Source of the DNA: Azolla caroliniana
Taxonomy: Eukaryota; Polypodiophyta
Length of the DNA: 64,000 nucleotides
Assembly: GCA_043228905.1 (NCBI GenBank)
Contig: JBHGNT010000014.1
Coordinates: forward strand, 15,128,001 to 15,192,000
Direction of reading: 5' to 3'
Under the pieces are notes generated by a model that worked only from the letters and a program-made list of their open reading frames with translations, ran no database searches and had not been told where the DNA came from. Of this stretch, positions 61,560 through 64,000 are shown in pieces; positions within the stretch are counted from its first letter, which is position 1, and every line of letters starts with the position of its first letter. The position numbers and the translations under genes were made by a program.

Positions 61560-63080
61560 AATAATGTTGTAGTGTGTGTGTGTGTGTGTTTATGTATATA
61601 TGTGCCTTACGTATGTATGTATATTTGGTGTGTGTGCATATGTATGTATTATATTGCATGTGTCGTATGTATGCCATGTGTGTATGTATGTATCTACTAT
61701 ATGGGTAATTGTGTATGTTCTATGCATGTGCTTATGTATGTATTGTGTATATATGGCATGTGTGTATGTATGTATTGTATGTACAACATGTGTGTATGTG
61801 TGCACGCGCATTCTATAGATGTGCTTATATATGTATTGTATCATGTATGTATAGCATGTGTCTATGTATGTATGTGTTAATGTTTGTGTGTGTGTGTGTA
61901 TTTTCTATATATGCATATGTATGTATGTATTGTATGTATAATATGTGTAGCATGTGTCTATGTATGTATGTATGTATGTATTATGTATTGTATATATAGC
62001 ATGTGTCTATGTATGTATGTGTTATGTGTGTGTATTTTCTATTGATGTACATATGTATGTATTGTATTGCAGGTGTATATATGTATGTGTGTGTATGTAC
62101 ATATTGTATTGTATTGCATGTGTTGTATGTATTGTGTGTATGGCATGTGTGTGTGTATGTTCTTTACATGTGCATATGTATGTTTTCTATATATGGCACA
62201 TGTGTATGTGTTATGTGTGTGTATTCATGCATACAATACAATACACACACACACACACACATACAACACGCACCACATACATATATACACATATGCACGT
62301 ATGTACGTGTGTAGGTATGTACATTTGTATTGTATGTATGCATGCATGTATACACATGTATGGATGTAAGTTGGTATCATTGTAGGCATGTGTACGTATG
62401 TACATGTAGAAATGTATGAATGAATATATGTATGTTCATGTGCGAATGCATGTATGTGTATATATGTAATATGTAATGTATTTATGTATCTTTTCAGGGT
62501 ATTTTCGTGTTTAGTATGTTTATGTGTATGGCTCATATATGGATGTATGTTTGCAATATGCACATAATATGCGTGCATATATCCAACATATGTGTAAGTA
62601 TACATATATCTAATGTGTGTGTGTGTGTATATATGTACCTTATAAGTATTGTAATTTGTATGACCCCGTATTACCTATGTATATATATGGTGATATGTGG
62701 AATATGTATGTATGTATTTATATACATATATGCATATGTCCATGTTCATGATTCGATGTGTTTGGATGTGTGTTTTATAATATGTGCATAATATGTATGT
62801 ATGTGTATGTATATATGTACTATTATATTGTGTATGACCATGTGTGTATTTGTGTTTCTATATGCGGTGATATGTATGTACATATGTAATGTATGTATGT
62901 GTGTGATATGTACATAATATGCACTCATATATATGATGTGTGTGTATGTATGTAAATATTTAAGTATTGTAGTTTGTATGGTCCCACATAACCTATATAT
63001 ATATATATGGTGATATGTGGAATAAATGTACATATGCAATATATATAAATACATACATACATACATACATATATATGTAA
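61560..63080. repeat. Long TGTA/TATG microsatellite field
   Basis: ~1.5 kb of GTGTATGTATGTAT-type repeats with dispersed GCATGTGT units, a (CA)n/(TG)n switch near 62238-62262, and short TA runs. Same motif family and strand bias as 58450-58925, placed on either side of the RACK1-like fragment. Confidence 0.9.
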
Positions 63081-63159
63081 TAATGTAGAGGGCATTTTAG
63101 AATATAAATTAATTCAGAATATGCTTATGATATTAGATTATATATTCTAAAAAGAATAC

Positions 63160-63265
63160 GCACAAACTTGTTATTACAATGGTTAAGGATTTGACATGCG
63201 TATAACAAGGTTGTGAGTTCAATTCCTTTCGAGACAAAATGTGAGTGTCGTCATGACAACGGCAT
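63160..63265. mobile_element. End of an LTR-type insertion with tRNA-like module
   Basis: The sequence up to GTGTCGTCATGACA (63265) interrupts a copia RT frame. TTACAATGGTTAAGG and GGTTGTGAGTTCAATTCC (63173-63230) form the A-box/B-box-like pair seen in the other LTRs. On the minus strand the terminus is TGTCATGACGACA. The other end of this insertion is not identified. Confidence 0.5.
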
Positions 63266-64000
63266 CCTTCGAAATGAAGGATCTTGGCGACCTTCATTAC
63301 TTCCTCAGGATCGAAGTGATCCGTTCCCCCTAAGACATATTGATCAGTCAGCGTCATTACACGCTGAATATGCTCTTCAAGTTTGGGATGGCAGATTGCA
63401 AGCCCATCTCGACCCCTCTAGATAGAAACGTAAAGCTTCGCTGAGATTTGGGAAAGGCGTGCAACCCGACACGGTTTCGACAGATGGTCGGAAGCCTCAT
63501 CTATTTGACAATCACTCGACCGAACCTCAGCTATCTGGTTGGAATGATCAGTCAATTTATGTTGCAACCCATGACTGAACCCCTTCTGTGCGCGCAAAGG
63601 ATATTACGATATATCAACGGCACGAAAGACATGGCGTTGTTGTATTGTGCAGATGTAGTCGAGCAGTTAGTCGGCTACACGAATGTCGATTGGGCCGAAA
63701 ATGCCCACGATCATAGATCCACATCCGGATACGCATTCTCATTGGGAAGTGCAGCGATCACGTGAAGCAATAAGAAGCAGCCAACAATAGCACTATCAAG
63801 CACAAAGGTCGAATATCGAGGGGCGACTGTCGCTACGTGCGAAGTCATTTGGCTAAAACGGCTATTACGGGATCTGCGCGTAGAGGTGTCTGATCCAATG
63901 ACGATCTACTGTGCCAACCTCAATAGCATCCATCTTGCGAAGAACTCTTGTTCCATGCCCGTTCCAAGCACATTGAGCTGCACTATCACTTTGTCTACGA
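63266..64000 (+). pseudogene. Copia RT end and RNase H (B-like family), partial
   Basis: Plus strand: FEMKDLGDLHYFLRIEVIRSP, RHYTLNMLFKFGMADCKPISTPLD, FRQMVGSLIYLTITRPNLSY, QRILRYINGTKDMALLY, TNVDWAENAHDHRSTSGYAFSLGSAAIT, then TGA (Trp in relatives), SNKKQPTIALSSTKVEYRGATVATCE and a YCANLNSIHLAKN-type tail, running off the window. Same family as B and L. Several stops. Confidence 0.85.

Overview
The window is from a repeat-rich land-plant nuclear genome. Almost everything readable is LTR retrotransposon sequence nested several layers deep. A plant host is suggested by Ty1/copia elements primed from initiator tRNA-Met, Ty3-type elements whose primer site fits the 3' end of plant tRNA-Trp, nonsense codons concentrated at CG and CHG sites (the plant methylation contexts), and a RACK1-like gene fragment. 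The Tcn1/sushi-like chromovirus and the unusual FLDD Ty3 lineage make me favour a non-seed plant (fern, lycophyte or bryophyte); this is inference. I see no intact host gene, no rRNA or tRNA gene, no CRISPR array and nothing prokaryotic.

Layout. 1-992: 3' end of a copia element (RNase H end, polypurine tract, LTR) inserted in a Ty3 element, whose integrase end and 3' LTR occupy 993-2891. 2892-8995: an old minus-strand copia element (P) split by two non-autonomous insertions: J (3161-5815, with a 48-bp tandem array) and K (6075-7184, itself hit by a poly(A) retroposon at 6430-7091). 8996-11165: copia debris, minus strand. 11166-16792: a degenerate chromovirus (N) with a very long repeat-bearing LTR that contains a solo copia LTR (13027-13767). 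16793-18037 and 31308-32129: a rearranged copia (I/A) whose 5' end is joined head-on to an inverted 3' part. 18038-31307: minus-strand copia B (TSD ATATG), interrupted by the youngest element, Ty3 element C (22295-29624; 800-bp LTRs with one visible mismatch). 32130-37558: complete copia T (TSD TGACA), one polyprotein frame with three nonsense codons. 37564-47456: copia G, split by copia H (39447-45335), which carries a solo T-family LTR (43370-44120). 47457-47772: LTR fragment of a B-like copia. 47773-51551: minus-strand Ty3 element F with RT deleted. 51556-58256: non-autonomous GAG-only element D, with sister element E (54543-57972) inserted in D's own LTR. 58257-63265: AT-rich DNA with two TGTA/TATG microsatellite fields and the RACK1-like pseudogene fragment. 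63266-64000: plus-strand copia RT/RNase H fragment.

The most unusual biology is in the Ty3-type lineage (element at 993-2891, C, D, E, F). It combines an FLDD reverse-transcriptase box and DHG protease box, a tRNA-Trp primer site, 4-bp target duplications centred on CG (ACGT three times), a hairpin with an invariant CCGGAGG loop and compensating stem changes just upstream of the polypurine tract, a second hairpin at the LTR 5' end, and an antisense tRNA-like module inside most LTRs. C is the likely protein donor; D and E keep Gag plus the cis signals. J, K and N share parts of this LTR architecture.
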